A DNA stretch of 64,000 nt, from the NCBI GenBank assembly GCA_963920575.1, contig OY986967.1, positions 10,782,061 through 10,846,060 of the forward strand, given 5' to 3'. Source of the stretch: Narthecium ossifragum. Taxonomy: Eukaryota > Streptophyta > Magnoliopsida > Dioscoreales > Nartheciaceae. This document shows positions 43,780 to 55,886 of this stretch, in pieces. The notes under the pieces are model-generated. The model was not told the DNA's origin. It saw only the letters and a program-made list of their open reading frames with translations, and searched no databases. The position numbers were made by a program, and so were the translations under genes. Numbering within the stretch: position 1 is the stretch's first letter; each line of letters opens with the position of its first letter.

Positions 43780-44282
43780 TTGTCGGCATATAGCAGGCAA
43801 AGTTGTCTAGGATCCTGCAATACTGCAGGTAAAGTTGTTTAATATGTGCTTGCAAACAACAATAATTAAAACCTATGTATTTGCAAAGCTGCCTCACATG
43901 TTTACTTGGTACTCATCGTCTATCTTTTCCTTAAGGTCCTTTGCTTCAATGTCGTTGAGAGTTATTATGCATACAACATGACATATCTCAGGTTCCCTCA
44001 TCTCAAACTGGTACAAAGCCAGGCGAAAAAAACTATCATGTTTGGGAAAAAAACTAGGGTTAAACAACATGTAAACAGATACAACTAGGTCAAGCATGTT
44101 AAGAGAGGATAGCTAACCACGTAGGGTGAGTTCTCGATACGGTCACCTCGAAGGACTTCGCTAAGATTTTCGGCACAGTTAATTATGGCCTTTCGCCGGC
44201 AATAAGGACGGGAATAATAAGAATATGGAAGCTGTGTTTTTGTCGAACTCAGCTTGTTCACTTTCATGTGCAGCGAATCTTT
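43780..44282 (-). pseudogene. TM9SF (EMP70) gene fragment
   Basis: Three minus-strand exons encode the start of the lumenal domain of a transmembrane-nine protein, a family of nine-spanning Golgi/endosomal proteins. Exon at 44282-44118: VNKLSSTKTQLPY, then AENLSEVLRGDRIENSPY. Exon at 44007-43898: FEMREPEIC, then LKEKIDDEYQVN, ending in AT before donor GTGAGG. Exon at 43814 down: after CTGCAGTATTGCAG, G ATC CTA GAC AAC restores a split ATG and gives ILDN; one base later the frame slips. Introns are in the family positions I expect, so the capture was of DNA, not mRNA. The remaining four fifths of the gene, including all membrane spans, are absent. Confidence 0.8.
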
Positions 44283-45957
44283 CTGCAGCTAAAGCTCATG
44301 TGACTCACAGCATTACCATGAACATATAAGCTTGAAAAAGCTATTTACAGAATAATGACATACCAGAGTAGTAATTAGTAGACACACAACAAAAACATGA
44401 AATTAGGAATGGGTTATTATTAGACAGATCCAGTAAAGCAGCAAGTGAAGCACCTCCTCGGTGATATGCTATTGAGACTTGTTGATAGCCCTACAAAAGA
44501 TTGGAAAAGAGCAATAGAAATCAATGTATCTATATTAACTTTTATTGTTCACGACGGATTTATTGTCAAGGAAAAGTACCAAAAAAATAATGACTAAGAC
44601 ATGTAAGATATCAACATTTGGGCAAGCTTATATTTTTTCATAACACCAAAAGTATTTTTTAATAATACAGATGGCATGGAAATGGAAAATTAATGTTATG
44701 ATCTTAAAGAGGCCAATAAGTTGAGAAAAACAATTATATAAAAGCAATACATAATTGATATCTCCCACATTAGCTCTGAACATTGTGTTGTGATCTTAAA
44801 TAATAATTAGCAATAATAGTATGGCAGATGAGATATGCATTCTGTCATGAACATATACCATGCAATTCTAGAATAGAAGCAGTTGCAGCACCATGATTCT
44901 ATTTAATGCGGTGTCCACATCACTGGCCGTATTTTTATCCTTTACTTTTCTAAAAGCTTACAGGATGAATTAGTTCACATATTAGGCTAGCATTTATCAT
45001 GAGTACATTGCCTTTGAATCTAAGGCTTTGCATTCTCTGAAACAAAAATCGCAAGAATCATCTTAGAAACATACATTCAGTTCATAATTTATGCTATTAT
45101 GACTGAAAATCAGAAGACATTAGACAGAAAAAAAACCCATTACAATCACCAAGTCAAGATAACCAAACAAAACCCATTAAGTAGCTTTTCTAGAACTGAA
45201 ACATTAAAAATTGTTGCATCGACCGGTGAAAAATAAGCCCATAATCAATATACGGCCTTTTAACAAGTTTGTCACAATATATGCCAATGTTACCTAGAGC
45301 ATCATCGAAATCTTACAAGAAAAAAAGAGGTAAAATCAGCAAACAGCCAATGTTTGCGGAGTAATACTTTCCACAGCTACCTATAGATCAAGTCCCAATC
45401 AACAAACACAAAAATACACCGGCAAAAACCTACCTTTCTCGTCTCGCAGTAGGAAGGGGGTCGATGGAGGCGGCTGGAGGCTTGGAGGGTTATGGGGAGC
45501 TTGGATCGAGGGGATGCCACCAGGTGGAAGCTTGAATCGATGATTTAGGGATAGATACAAAACATGGAAACTTGGGTCGACGGGAGGGGCGGATCCGATG
45601 GTGAGATAAATGGTCGAGATGAGAAGTCAAAATTGAAGAATATCGAACTGGAGGTGACGATGGCGGCTGGACGGAGGCGTCGGGGGCAGCCCACATCTAG
45701 GGTTTTGAGGAACAAGAGAGGTCATTGGGAAAGCAGTGGGTTCTTTTCTCTTCCCTGTTACATTTTGTCTAGCATATCGGGTTCGGTTTCTATGACGATC
45801 CATTAAACCGTTAATGCATTAACATTAACGAGCAAAATATGTGATAGTTAGTGGGCCAGGTCCTTTGTCAACTTAGCTGGAATAATAAAATACACAGCCA
45901 CCTGGGCAGTGTCCATTACACATGCCAGGTGGCGTGTACACCAATCACGGTTCAAAA
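44283..45957. other. Remainder of insert
   Basis: AT-rich to 45420. Then a GC-rich part (45430-45740) with a minus-strand frame from 45696 (MWAAPDASVQPPSS) of 68 codons that looks like a first exon or leader but is not recognised. From 45830 AT-rich again, up to the Athila leader. No TM9SF exons upstream were found. Confidence 0.35.
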
Positions 45958-46374
45958 GAAAAAGAAAACAGAAGTTTTGGAGGAGAGGTGAAAACCCGAA
46001 ATACTGCAGTAAAAATGAAAAGTTGCAGGTTAGAAGACGTACCTGAGCACAACGTGGATGATTGATCGTATGGGAGGTCGATCAATCGGTTTACTGACAA
46101 TGGATCGGTGCTTTGGCCGATCGATCATTTGTCATAGCAAAGTAGGCAGACTGCACAGTTCCGATCGGTCGGATTCAGGTACGACCGATCGCTCCAGGCG
46201 GTGAGGAGACTTCTCCTTCCGAGAAAAAATCCGATTTAATGATGCAAAAAAACCAGAAAATGTCAGATAAATCCTAAAAAGTGTAAAATAAATAAAGGGG
46301 AAAATAAGAAAGATAAGAACCTAACTAGGCAAAGCTAAAGAGTCAAGAGAAAATCAATCAATCATCCGTCAAAC
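45958..46374 (-). other. Athila B leader
   Basis: Untranslated leader between primer site and Gag, collinear with 10874-11310 on the plus strand. It carries GATCGATC-type words at 46064, 46080, 46103 and 46119 (pairs 16 bp apart). Confidence 0.7.
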
Positions 46375-46392
46375 TCCCCGGCAACGGCGCCA
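46375..46392 (-). other. Primer-binding site (Asp tRNA type)
   Basis: Minus-strand TGGCGCCGTTGCCGGGGA, exact Athila-type primer site, 5 bp from the LTR. Confidence 0.85.
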
Positions 46393-46397
46393 AAAAT

Positions 46398-47855
46398 TGA
46401 TGTGTTGGAAACGTGTCGTTAAATTATATGCAAAACACAATTTAGAAATTTAAATATCCTTATACTATCACTGTCCTACAGGGTAGATTAGTGGTCAAGT
46501 CCAGAGTCGATCCATAGGGAAAACATTGAAAACCAAAATCAATTCTCAAAACTCTAAAACTAAACAAAAGTAGTAATTATAAGATTGAATTACCTAAAGC
46601 TAACTAAGAAAAGTAAGTTAAAGTTGTTGTTAAATCACTAAGAGAAATATCTAGGGATTACTCAATCCACCTTAGTTTCACCTTCTGTATTCTTCAGTTA
46701 TCCTCTTGTCTCCTTTTCTAAACATTATGGATCATATGGCTACATGCTCACATGAATCCCTAAAATAATATTTATGTTCCTAACGGCATAGCCTATCTTT
46801 CTTGGCATAGATTGTATTCGGTCCTACAATTACTGTAAGTTATACTACTCCAATTGACCTTGGCACAACCTATCCTAGCTTAGCATAGTCTATCTCACTA
46901 GTAAACCATAAATCACATGAAAACCATCCTATGAATCTCTACAGTCAATCACAAAAATCATGTAGGACTGAAAGTATGTCAAGGGAACTCTGTTCCTTCA
47001 ACTCTATTAACAATAAAAAGCAAATTCATAGGATCATGTCTTGAGAAGAATACAAGATTCAAATAAAAAAATACAAAAAGTTACACTAGTGTTTCATGAG
47101 ATCCCTAAGTCTATAAATTAGTTACTCATCTTTTGAGAAGACGCCATAGGTGTTGGGAAGGAAGCCATCGATCCCTGCGGGAAAATCTCCATCTTCCAAC
47201 CCTAGGCTTCTCTTTTTTCTCGCTGATTTTTCTCTCCAAAAGATGAGAAATTCGGATGGAATAACCCTATTTATAAGAGAACTCCTGAAATTAGAGTTTT
47301 GGCTAAGTTGGACTTATATTACAACTCGGATTTCCTTAATTAATTCTGGCAGTCTTATTCCGAGCGTAACTGGGTCCAATCTGTCTGGTATATGAAAACT
47401 TGTTAAGCACGAACATTGTAGATTAGGAAGTTCTCTGTTAGGTCCCGAAGATTTCAGAATATTTTGATTTATCTGGAATATTTGAAGAATATGCTTCTAA
47501 ACATCGACGGACCCGTTTTTCAGCTTCTATATATCTATATATTCTTTCAAACTGGAATCAATCCATCATGAATCTTGCAACGTGTCCAACATGAACGTTG
47601 TAGCTCTTGAAGTCTTCTATCACATACTAAAGTTTCAGAATATTTTCGCTTATAAAGAATTTCTTGCGATTATTCTCCTAATAGGCGACGAAACAGTCTT
47701 TATCACATAAATTCATCTTTTTAGCCGAAAATCTTGTATTTCTTCTCAAATCATGATTAAACCTGAAATCAACTAACAAGCTATTAAATACAATTGCTCT
47801 AAGGCTAACAAAGGTAAATTAAGGGGTTTAATTACACATAATTCATGACTCATCA
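46398..47855 (-). repeat. Athila B 5' LTR
   Basis: 1,458 bp, minus-strand TGATGAGTCATG to ACACATCA, complete. TATTTATA at about 47267-47274 gives a minus-strand TATAAATA. The right flank, TATCC, is inside a chromovirus LTR fragment. The LTRs at 10336-10850 and 12188-16721 are shorter relatives. Confidence 0.8.
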
Positions 47856-48081
47856 TATCCCAAGCTCGCCTAAGGTTCTAACAATCACATTTATCATTCA
47901 TCGGGCCGTGTGTGCACTACGCGGGTATAAAACCGATCTCCAAGATGCAATTTACCAAATTACCTTTAGGGTTCAAAATAAACAAAGCGATGAACATATC
48001 ATGCTCGATAAGGAAACATGCCAACAGGACACGCCTATCGATCTACGTGATCGAACCAGATCAGGGGAACAGGTACTCACG
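47856..48081 (-). repeat. Chromovirus LTR 5' fragment, reverse
   Basis: Shares TAAGGTTCTAACA, 'gccgtgtgtgcactacgcgggt' wording and 'caatttaccaaattacc' with the U3 ends at 10120-10335 and 29050-29200. Ends at about 48081 (TACTCACG). The rest was separated by the Athila B insertion and is not found nearby. Confidence 0.65.
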
Positions 48082-49135
48082 TATATGTTGGGCTAGTGAT
48101 GGAGTGGAGAGGAGAGGAGGAGATGGTGGTCTAGCTACAGGTTGGTTATGTTTATGTTTTATGTGACTGCGGTCGGATTTTAGGTCCTTTTTCTTTATCT
48201 CAGCTCCTATTTGTAACGGAAACTCCTGAGATGTGACAGACACCCTGTTATTACATTCCATTACTTGCTGAAACGTCCACTACTTATGATTTGTAATCTC
48301 ATATGCGGCCTATCACGTTTGATGGTCCATCGAAATTATGAAACGTGGAAGACACCCTGTTATTACATTCCATTACTTGCTGAAACGTCCACTATTTATG
48401 ATTTGTAATCTCATATGCGGCCTATCACGTTTGATGGTCCATCGAATTATGAAACATGCAAGTATCCCCATAATGGTGCTTGCCCTTCTGCTGATTCTGT
48501 GTTGATTGGGTGACCGTATTGGTTTTTTTTTTTCGTATGACGCTCAATTTTAAATTTTATATTTATCAAAAATTTCATATACATATACATATATGTATAT
48601 ACAAAAATTATATTATGTATATATGATGTTTGTGTTAACAAATTTTGAACTAGCTAAAAAAGGTACCATTCACTTATTCCGCTCCTCATAAAATAATATG
48701 GTTTGATTTCTTTATTAAAATGAAATAGAAAGGGACGTAGAGACACAAGATTCTTCTTTCACTATGTAGAATAGGGGTTTACAAATTTCTCAATCTCACA
48801 ACCGCTTCAATATATCTTATCCTTAATCCTAACCCTAGGTTTCTGAGTATTTATACTCCTCCATACATAACCTAATCCGAGTCGGGTCTAAGACAAAATA
48901 GGCTGGATCCGCTAAAACAAACATTAACCCTAGATTTACGTGCCCTTCCATAGGTCAATCCACGTCGGGGCGCTGCCCCAGACCCTGTTAACTCTGCGTA
49001 GTGTGTCATAGTCGAGCCGACGATAGAATCCAGGACATCCAATGCACAACAGTCTATCAAAATACGAAATTAGTAGTTGTTCGAATCACGATATCTGTGA
49101 TTCTCGTGATTTTGTGTTCATTGATTGATTGATTT
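48082..49135. other. Unassigned, with possible reverse LTR
   Basis: No gene. Contains the 112-bp duplication (next entry), an AT-rich stretch with TATATG repeats (48575-48625), and at about 48850-48865 a GAGTATTTATACTC palindrome that gives a minus-strand TATA box followed by leader-like sequence, as in a reverse copia LTR. Confidence 0.4.
48239..48462. repeat. 112-bp tandem duplication
   Basis: GACACCCTGTTATTACATTC begins at 48239 and again at 48351; the two copies differ at only a few positions, so the duplication is recent. Confidence 0.9.
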
Positions 49136-49500
49136 GTTGGATTTAACTCCTTAATCTGGTCTAATTATAACTTGGTTAGATTTAGCTCTTGGGTAGTCCT
49201 GATTCTACTAAAAGAGCCTAATTTAATCAAAGTCATATTCCCACTCAACTTATGGAGTTTTACCTCAATTAGAGTTCAAGTACTATGATGGTTGGACACT
49301 TTAATTGCTATATATATAAGGCCCTGGTCCCTTTCTCTGCTCATAGTTTTAAGTTTAATGATCCACATCGTCCTTAAGCATAAGAGTTGGAGAGTGAGAT
49401 TAAGACAAAGAAGACCAGTCCAACCTACTGTCTTGAGAAGGCGGTGCAACGAAGACAACAGTGAACAGGGTGGTCGTATTACATACACAATAATAGAAGG

Positions 49501-51263
49501 TGATGTGCTGTCGTGAGCAATCAAAAATAAATCCAATACTCTTTCAAATAAATGTAGTAACGCGAGTACGAGTCGATCCCACGAGGAGTATCTAGCCTAA
49601 GTTTGGTGCTATGTGAACAAAGATGAGGGGTTTTGAGTAAAATGAAAACAAATAAGAAATAATCTAAATTGAAGAAACGAATTGAATCAAGAGAACAAAC
49701 ATTGGTCTAAGTCAACATCCACAATCGGAATCTTTATAACTCATCATTGATGTAAGTATATATCAATTCACACCTTAAATATTCACCGTTCGAATTAAAT
49801 TCAAATCTCTCCTCAATCATAGTTAATTAGAAACAAGCGATCCAATCAACCCTAACTACTAAACAACCTAAGACAAGCACTGTAAATTTAATCTTGTAGC
49901 AACCTTAATAATAGGGAGATCGATAAAGCTAAACAACACAAGCACACGCGGTTGCATTTAATTTAGTCGAACGTTCTTCCTAAGAACTAACAATCTCTGA
50001 AACGCAGTAAATCAATAGATCTTAGTTGCTTCACAGATTAGAGAGATCAACCAATTACGGATTTGATATCCAACCTACCAGTAGATTGTGATGAATAATA
50101 AACTAGTAGGCCTCCTAGCAATTAGACAAGTCAATCATGAACATCCAATCACAGAAGAACATTCAATACTCAAATATAAACTGAACAATAAAAATAGATT
50201 AGATCTCACAGTTCATGGATTCCGAGGTTTCAGTTTCCTCGATCAAGAATTAAGATTTAGCCACACAAGACCATCAAGAACAATCCAATCCTTTAAGCAA
50301 GAAAGTAGAACCCTAGAAGTATAAAAGAAATAGAAAGTAGCAGCCAAAAATCCTCTACAATTCCCTCTCAATCCTTGAAAAGAACCCTATTTATAGCCCA
50401 TTAGTTTCCCATCATCGGATTAAATCTGAGCCCTTTATTCAGCAAAGTTGGTTAACAAAGATCGATCTTGATGGAAAGAAGATCGATATTTTCTTCCCAG
50501 ATTATGCCTGCGCCCCGACTTAGATCAATCTCTTCTGGAAAGAAGAACGATCTCTTTATTCCGGATTTCAGATTTATCCTCGCGGTCGATCGTCGCGGTC
50601 GATCCTCGTATCGACCCTCCGAAGTGTTTTTCTTGACAGAGGCTGACGATCGATGCGACGGTCGACCGTGGGTCTTCTTCATCTCTGGGTGCATAAAGGA
50701 TCAATCTTTTATGGAAAGAAGATTGATCGTTTATTCTCTGCATATTTCTTCTGCTATTCTGCCTTGCGCTGGTCGTAGTAAAAGCACTGTAACTTTCTCT
50801 AGGAAGCTCCAAATCATGAACCGTAAAATCTTCCGGAAACTAGACTTCCAGAACTTTCCAATCACATATGGCACTTCATCTGATTCATCCCAAATAAGTA
50901 CAGTTTAATCGTTGAAGCTGACCCATCTTCTTTGTAATCTTCTTCGTACCTTCTGGCTTCGATTTCCTTGATGCAATCAACCAGAATCTCTCAAAACGTA
51001 TAACATGAAAGTTGTAGAGATCTTCCTTACCTTTCCGTAGCATCTTGAATCATCACTATCAGAGCTTGGATGGAAGAGTTATGCTCAGATTACGAGCTGT
51101 CGTCAAAACTGTCCGGAATTGTCCATTTGGTTTCGTTTCGCACTCAAGGTCTCCAATTGTATCCTAAGCCAAAATATAAGAGTAATGAGTATATTTAGGT
51201 ACCAAAACAGCACAAAAGACTAGGCATTGCGGGATAAAAATATGACATTATACATTCTAATCA
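49501..51263 (-). repeat. Athila A 3' LTR
   Basis: 1,763 bp, plus-strand TGATGTGCTGTCG to ATTCTAATCA. TATA box at 50388-50395 (minus strand). GATCGATC-type words at 50460/50481 and a GGTCGATC cluster at 50580-50670. Confidence 0.85.
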
Positions 51264-51278
51264 AATTCCCCCACACTT
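51264..51278 (-). other. Polypurine tract
   Basis: Minus-strand AAGTGTGGGGGAATT directly before the 3' LTR, as at 4434-4448. Confidence 0.75.
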
Positions 51279-53156
51279 AACCGTTGCTCGTACTCGGGAA
51301 AAACTAAAATGTAACTCACCTACAATATCAAGGTTACAACACCATCAACAAAGAACAACCCAGCTCTTCACAACTCATAACAGATCATGAACAAATATTC
51401 CTGAATAGCTTAAAATCAATCGGTAATTATTTTCACTTGAATATGGAGCAAACCAACTAAGTAGACCCTCACGGAATTTAACACTCAACTCTCATGCGTT
51501 TGAAGGGTAAGTGTTTCACTCAAATTCATTCCAATGAAAATAATCTACCATAAGCTTGCATATCGTCTCATTATCCACCACTACGATCACATGCATAACA
51601 CAGATCATAAGGAGTTTCCAGGGTTGTAATGGGGTTTAGGGTCAAGGTGAGAAATATTTGGGAATGTAGCTCAAAAACCGATTGAAGTAATGGAGCAAAA
51701 ATGCATCAACTAGATATGTAGAACTGATTACTCCATTCAACAACTTTCTTCAATTTCGAATTGGCAATGAGATTGTTCAAACGAATTTCTCTTAATTTCA
51801 CCAAGGAACAATCTTTTGCAAGAACTTCCACCATTATAGAAATTATACATAAACATACCCCTTTTGTTGGAGTATTAGGATGATTCATAAACACATATTG
51901 TAACATGAGGAACAATTTCCTCCACTTCCTTTCTTCTTCTTTTCCTTTTTTTTTTCAAACAATAGCTATACCACAAATCCAAACACCTCCACACTCGAAA
52001 CTTGCACACCCATACATATCATAATGATGATCAATGCTCCACTAGTCCTATGGCTTGGGTATCGGTATTGTTTTTCAGGTTTAAAGCTTGTAATGTGGGT
52101 TAACAATGAAGTCAATAAAGTTCAAAGGGGTTTAGCAAAAGGAAAAATTAATTGCAAGGTAGGCTATTTGGCTTATGTAGCTTATAACAAAGATGACCTT
52201 AATCATATTCATATACGTATGTGTCAATGTGATCTCGAATAGACTCAAAGCAAGTTCTAGAGAAACCAATCCATGTAAGAATATCTCTCATGAAAGAAAA
52301 TAATGAGACTGATATGAATGTGTCAGTCTAACGACTCAAAATCCCACAAGCTGTTGTCTACTCATTTAGTAATTACCATCTCAAGGAAAATAACTCAACT
52401 AATTAATTCTAAGTCAGCAAGATTACTCATTCAATCATGTTATGAATATCTCAAGCTTAATTACTTCTTGCTTATGGCATATGCAACCTAAATCTCCTCC
52501 CCCACACTTGAAACCGACATTGTCCCCAATGTAAGGTGGAATGCAAAGAGAAGGCAAAAATAACTAAAATGAAAATGTGAAAATAAAAAGAGAATGGAAC
52601 GAACTCCCCTTGGGTTGCCTCCCAAGCAGTGCCTTGTTTATTGTCATTGGCTCGACTTCATGCGTCCTTCTTGAATAGTGTGGGAGTTGCCAAACTTTGA
52701 ATTTCAACTGGCAGAATAGCTGAAATCCTGCCCAAGGCTCCTCAGGGTGGCCGAATTTCCATAACAACGATGGCTAAGGCGAATTCTTCAGGTAGGATAG
52801 GGTATGCTCGAGCACCTAAAAACAAAAGCAAAGAAAAAAAAAACAAAAGCAAACATGCAAGCATACAACCTAAAAATAATTCAAGCACGCTCAAGCACAC
52901 AAAAAAGCAAATAAAACAAACTAAACCACTATGTACAATATAGAGATTTTTAATCGTGCCCTCGGTGAACGTTCTTAGCATGATGGGATGCAAAATCACT
53001 GGGTGCCATAATCTGAATATTTAACCTCAATAGTGCTACCAAGGTTAATTTAGCATATGAACCCAAGTGGCAAATTTCAAAAATGAGAACTAGTTTTTCC
53101 ATACTAACACCAGTAAACAAGATAGCTAGATCTCTCAACCAGATATACATGTCATC
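51279..53156 (-). other. Athila A 3' non-coding internal region
   Basis: Collinear with 2610-4433 on the other strand: CTTGGGTTGCCTCCCAAG (52610-52627), the CATTGTCCCCAATG block (52518-52531) and a second C-rich tract. Short frames such as 52742-52999 are hydrophobic by chance, with no homologue in the other copy's reading. Confidence 0.7.
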
Positions 53157-54044
53157 CTAGTGATCAGGAAGAAAAGAGTCAACATTATGCTCAACTATAA
53201 TCGAATCATCCATTGACTTATTAATAATGTCGGCGTTCGCATTGTCAAGGATGTCAAGATCACATGATCGAAAATAAATCCGTCGAGATATGAAAATATC
53301 TACTAAGGTCATCTCCTTTTTAACTAATAATGAAGATGAAATAGTCACAGGAAATATACCTCGCGGCGTAATAGGAATGCTTTCCACTTCAGTCAGAGGA
53401 GGTTCGTCGGATAAATGCTCCAGGTATTCTCGACGGTGGACCAAATCTTCCTCGTGGTCGACTGGCCAAGACTGGGCAACTTCTTCGTCTGTCTTTTGTA
53501 AAACCTCCCCCGAAGCATCTCCAACCACAACTTCCAATTCCCTCACATCAATAGAATAAACATGACAATCATCAGTAGGATACTTCATAGCATCATATAT
53601 TTTAAACTTAACAATTTCACCATCAAATTCCATGGTAAGTGTGCCACTACGCATATCTATCTTAGTATTGGATGTCTTTAAGAATGGTCTTCCCAACAAA
53701 ATAAGAGTTGTATGATCATCATTCTCCATATTAAGTACATAGAAATCAGTAGGGAAAACTAAATAATTAACTTGCACAAGAATATCCTCAACTACACCTT
53801 TAGGATAGGCATTAGATCTGTCAGCTAATTGAATCACAACACCAGTTTCATTCAAAGGTCCAAGTTTCAAAAAAACATATATAGAACATGGCATGACATT
53901 GATAGAAGCTCCTAAATCTATCATGGCTCTTTCTAATTTAGTGTTACTAATTGTACATGGGATAGTAAACATACCTGGATCTTTACACTTTACAAGAATT
54001 TTTCTTTGAATAATTGCAGAAACATTCTTTCCTACTCTCACCAT
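53157..54044 (-). pseudogene. Athila A protease and tail
   Basis: Open frame of 295 codons: CKDPGMFTIPCTISN, the catalytic DLGASINVMPCSIY, LNETGVVIQLADRSNAYP, DFYVLNMENDDHTT, LLGRPFLKTSNTKID, then an acidic tail of about 110 residues ending SFLPDH. It begins one base out of frame with Gag (overlap at 54038-54044), near a deletion where the usual pre-protease linker is missing. In full Athila polyproteins reverse transcriptase would follow; here the frame simply ends and the 3' non-coding region begins. The domain itself is intact. Confidence 0.85.
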
Positions 54045-55615
54045 CTTATCAAGAATTTAGCATAACGAGGTACTTGTTTAATAACATCTAAGAGTGGGAT
54101 ATTTACCTCGCATTGGCGAAAAGTTTCATATGAATCTTTATTCTGCTCCTCTCTTTTACATCCTAATAAAACCTGAGGAAAAGCAGGTACTGGTTTATAA
54201 TCAGAAAGAGGTGGAAACTTATGTTTAGGTATGTTGTCGTCATCCGGAAAGTCTTTGTCCGCAACAATGTTTTGCTCTTTTCCTTGCGGTGACGATGCAG
54301 TGATTTCCTTTCCCAGAATCTCAACTTTTTTACCACTTCTCAAAACAATTGCACTTGCGTTTTCTCTTGGATTTATTACCGTTTTAGAGGGTAATTTTCC
54401 CGAATTTTGCACCTCCAGCTTACTAATTGTTGTCGCTATTTGGCCCACCTGATGTTCCAAACCTTGAATACTGGCCTTCGCCTCTTGTTGAAATTGTTTT
54501 GTCTCCTGTTGAAATTGCAAAGTATTAGTAGCAAGGGATTTAACAATATCTTCTAAGGACATACTAGAATTAGGAGTTGGGTTTGGTTGTGGTCTCGGGG
54601 GGTATAGCGGTCTATATTGCTGATATTGCTGGCCAGTTGGGCGGAATTGAGTTGTGGGCTGATTTACTTGTGGATTCCCATAGTTGAGATTGGGGTAATC
54701 CTGCCATCCCGGATTATACGTGTTCGAATAGGGATCATACTTCCTTTGCGGTAGTCCAGGGAAACTACCCGCTGCATTCACCTGTTCACTGGGCTCCTAT
54801 TGAAGAGCTGGGCAAATATCGGTTGGATATCCTGCCACCGAATAAATCCTACAAACCTTCGCTGTTTGCATATTACCTAGAGCCAATTGACGATCAAGAG
54901 AACTTAGGCTCGCAATTTGTTTTTCAAGGGATGAAATATTTATCTCATTAACATGTTTTGAATAATAATCAAGTGTAGTGTTAAATTGTTGAGAATTACC
55001 CGCCATATTTGCAATCAAGTTCCTCGCGGCTTCAGGCGTTTTATCCACCAAAGCTCCTCCACTAGCGGCATCAATCATACTCCTGTTAGTGGTTAGTAAG
55101 CCCTCATAAAAATATTGGATAAGTAAGTGCTCACTAATTTGATGATGGGAACAGCTTGCATATAATTTCTTGAAACGTTCCCAATACTCGTGTAGAGACT
55201 CTTCGCTATGCTGCCTTACACCACATATCTCTTTCTGAATGTTGGCCACCTTTGAAGCTGGGAAATATTTCTCCAAAAACGACATCTTCATGTCGTTCCA
55301 TGTGGAAATACTCCCAGAGGGTAAATAATAAAGCCAATCCTTAGCCCAATCCTTCAAAGAAAATGGGAAGACTCTCAATTTGATCTGATCTTCAGTTACC
55401 CCCATAGGTTTCATGCTTGTGCACACAACATGAAGCTCCTTTAAATGCTTGTGAGGATCCTCACCTGCGAGTCCATGAAAAGTGGATAAGAGATGTATTA
55501 GTCCAGATTTCCATTCAAAACTAGTACCGGCATCCAAAGTAGGGAATGTAATGCATAAAGGTTGTTGATTCAAATCAGGGGCTGCAAGGTCTTTCAAAGT
55601 CCGATTTCCGGCCAT
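54038..55615 (-). pseudogene. Athila A Gag
   Basis: Starts at ATG 55615. Capsid domain: EDPHKHLKELHVVC, FPFSLKDWAKDWLYYLP, TWNDMKMSFLEKYFPASK, ICGVRQHSEESLHEYWERFK, QISEHLLIQYFYEGL, DAASGGALVDKTPEAARNL. A knuckle remnant is followed by a TAG at 54797-54799, and the same protein continues as VNAAGSFPGLPQRKYDPYSN, NPGWQDYPNLNYG, a glutamine-rich coil and VLRSGKKVE. Apart from the single stop and the frameshift into protease it is remarkably intact. Confidence 0.85.
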
Positions 55616-55868
55616 GACTTCTTCATCTTCAACCTGCGCAAAGTTCTTTCTATCTCTGGATCGTACTGCAAATCATCTTGATTAAAAGATCGGGTTATAC
55701 TCCTAAACAATCAAGAAGACTCTGATGAACTAAAAAAAACAAATCAAGAAAAGGTCTAGAGTAATCTAAATAAATAAAACTTCTGTCATAAAGCGCAAAT
55801 AAACGAAATAAATTTTCTTTTTTTATGAAATAAAGATCACAATAAGCACCAAAATCAACTAGAATCAC

Positions 55869-55886
55869 TCCCCGGCAACGGCGCCA
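55869..55886 (-). other. Primer-binding site (Asp tRNA type)
   Basis: Minus-strand TGGCGCCGTTGCCGGGGA, 5 bp from the 5' LTR. Confidence 0.85.

Larger units (their letters stand above)
39435..45957. mobile_element. 6.5-kb insert in Athila B, unclassified
   Basis: DNA between the Gag start (39434) and the leader (45958) of one Athila B copy has no counterpart in the plus-strand copy, where leader and Gag are contiguous (11040-11330). It contains a GC-rich 5'-UTR-like section, AT-rich intron-like DNA, a 209-219 bp tandem repeat and a TM9SF gene fragment. I found no clear terminal inverted repeats or duplication. The two ends share GTGT(G/A)CA, 'gccagctggc'-like words, which is weak. It may be a gene-capturing DNA transposon or several nested ones. 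Confidence 0.5.

Noticed and set aside
42449..45845. Complete CACTA element
   Set aside because: The word CACTAGTACCGG has no inverted partner; the nearest TAGTG (about 45841-45845) lacks further complementarity and flanking 3-bp duplication.
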